20,669 bases of DNA from a virus. Shown here in pieces: positions 19,550 to 20,669 of this stretch (its first letter is position 1; every line of letters starts with the position of its first letter). Position numbers and translations under genes: made by a program. Where the stretch lies: positions 1 to 20,669 of IMG/VR virus record IMGVR_UViG_3300037558_002260; one strand, written 5' to 3'. Below the pieces are notes generated by a model. The model had not been told where the DNA came from. It saw only the letters and a list, made by a program, of their open reading frames with translations, and did no database searches.

Positions 19550-20669
19550 ATGACATTTCCTGGAGTAGGAAGAGCAGTGTTCATAGCAGGCGCTACTGGA
19601 GACACAACTGGTAGAGACAACGACTGGCAGAACTACGACGGCACGAACGACACAGCATGGCAACAATGGGTAGATGATACCTCAAGTGCTTTGGGCAGTT
19701 CCTACACAGTATCAAAAACAGAAAACAATATTCTAAGACAAGGAAATGCGAATGGATACCTTGCCATAACAGATGGCACAACACAGACGCTGGGATACTT
19801 CACAACAGACGCTGTGGATCCAACATCAATGCACATCAAACTTAACGGTGGCCACGCAATGACCAGACCAGAGATTAGGCAGTGGGGGGCAAACATTTTG
19901 ATGACCTCCGTGACAGACCAAGGATCAATGGTGCTGTTCAAAAACAACGGCACAGTGGATTCAGGCAAGATATCAGGCCTCCTGCCTTTTCAACCCACCA
20001 ACACAAGGCACAGCGTGGTGGCAGAGTATTGGCACATGCCAGGCCTGCTTAATACACAATACGGTGATCCAGGCAGAGCATATTCACTGTTGTTCATGGC
20101 ACAAGATCCTAACTCACTGACCATAGATTTTTTCAACGGCAACAATTCAACTGCCAGCAATGTTGCAGTGATTGGACATTCAGTTATTGAGGATCCTGAA
20201 ACACTGTATTCTTCACCAAGCACAGGCATGACAAAACTTGATGCAAAAATGGAGGGTGACAACCACATAGACACCTACTCAAGTGCTGACTACCACTCAG
20301 CATACACACCCACTAGAGTATATGGCTCTGGATCAAACAATTTTATCAACCAAGTTCAACCTGACTGGACACTGACACTAGACAAGACTGGGGAATCAAT
20401 GCCAAGGATCATCTACACAGGTGATAGCAACTTTGAGCATCAGAGACATCCACAATACGACAACCCACCCAACAACGCTACTGAATGGTACGGCATTTTC
20501 ATGAACTGGACACCGTTCAAGAATGTCAATGGCAGTTCAAGCAGTGGCAACCAATTGGCTGTGATGTGGAACACAACCCATGCCTCTCATATATGGAATC
20601 TAAATCACCCTGGCAACACAAGGGATGAATTTTGTGCATCAGCCAAAAATCGTGTGCTTGGCAATAACG
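19550..20669 (+). CDS. Tail-fibre/receptor-binding protein, partial (3' end outside window)
   Basis: The first 373 aa of a gene that runs off the window. It begins MTFPGVGRAVFIAG and is acidic and rich in aromatic residues, Asn, Gly and Thr, with repeated short beta-like runs (NDWQNYDGTNDTAWQQW, FFNGNNSTASNVAV, TEWYGIFMNWTPF). AAGGAG overlaps the previous stop codon and lies 5 nt before the ATG. Position after the giant fibre and its composition suggest a distal fibre or receptor-binding protein, possibly a decorated tip. No chaperone or enzyme domain is recognisable in the visible part. Confidence 0.7.
   Translation, partial: MTFPGVGRAVFIAGATGDTTGRDNDWQNYDGTNDTAWQQWVDDTSSALGSSYTVSKTENNILRQGNANGYLAITDGTTQTLGYFTTDAVDPTSMHIKLNGGHAMTRPEIRQWGANILMTSVTDQGSMVLFKNNGTVDSGKISGLLPFQPTNTRHSVVAEYWHMPGLLNTQYGDPGRAYSLLFMAQDPNSLTIDFFNGNNSTASNVAVIGHSVIEDPETLYSSPSTGMTKLDAKMEGDNHIDTYSSADYHSAYTPTRVYGSGSNNFINQVQPDWTLTLDKTGESMPRIIYTGDSNFEHQRHPQYDNPPNNATEWYGIFMNWTPFKNVNGSSSSGNQLAVMWNTTHASHIWNLNHPGNTRDEFCASAKNRVLGNN

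Overview
The window is a block of late, structural genes from a tailed bacteriophage, most likely a marine siphovirus recovered from environmental DNA. Visible are a major capsid protein, small head-tail joining proteins, a tail-tube protein, a gpG/gpGT-type chaperone pair, a tape measure, a tail-tip cassette and a string of fibre genes. No sheath gene is seen, so a long non-contractile tail is inferred. The host cannot be named. The consensus -35/-10 promoters show that it uses an ordinary housekeeping sigma factor, and the fibre-protein style resembles marine phages of alphaproteobacteria and cyanobacteria. That last point is inference from family resemblance, not from a search.

Layout. (1) 35-950: capsid protein closed by a strong intrinsic terminator. 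(2) 953-3350: a glycosyltransferase-like cargo gene, then connector, tail-completion, tail-tube and gp10-like proteins, mostly joined by 1-base TAATG/TAGTG overlaps. (3) 3347-5705: tail assembly chaperone with a -1 frameshift extension, then a 609-residue tape measure. (4) 5705-9244: distal tail, hub, a GNAT-like protein in the slot where related modules carry a cell-wall peptidase, and the central tail-tip protein. (5) 9245-10264: end of the tail operon, with a 65-aa gene, a convergent 50-aa gene on the minus strand, a plus-strand terminator, and about 570 bp with no convincing gene, inverted A/T skew and a perfect 18-bp palindrome. (6) 10265-13740: an island of small accessory genes interrupting the tail region. 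It includes a TylF-like methyltransferase, a helix-turn-helix peptide and an HNH-like protein, served by its own set of near-consensus sigma70 promoters. (7) 13763-20669: three fibre genes plus a partial fourth, including a 1573-aa highly repetitive fibre.

The structural genes form one rightward assembly line. The accessory island looks independently transcribed, possibly early or constitutively, with several near-leaderless starts and a candidate structured RNA. The fibre genes are preceded by TATAAATA/AATAAATA octamers like T4-type late promoters, so fibres and island may be expressed at different times.

Most worth checking: the promoter family and leaderless genes, the hairpin RNA at 11178-11226, the opposite-strand segment at 9448-10130, and the chaperone frameshift missed by plain ORF calling.
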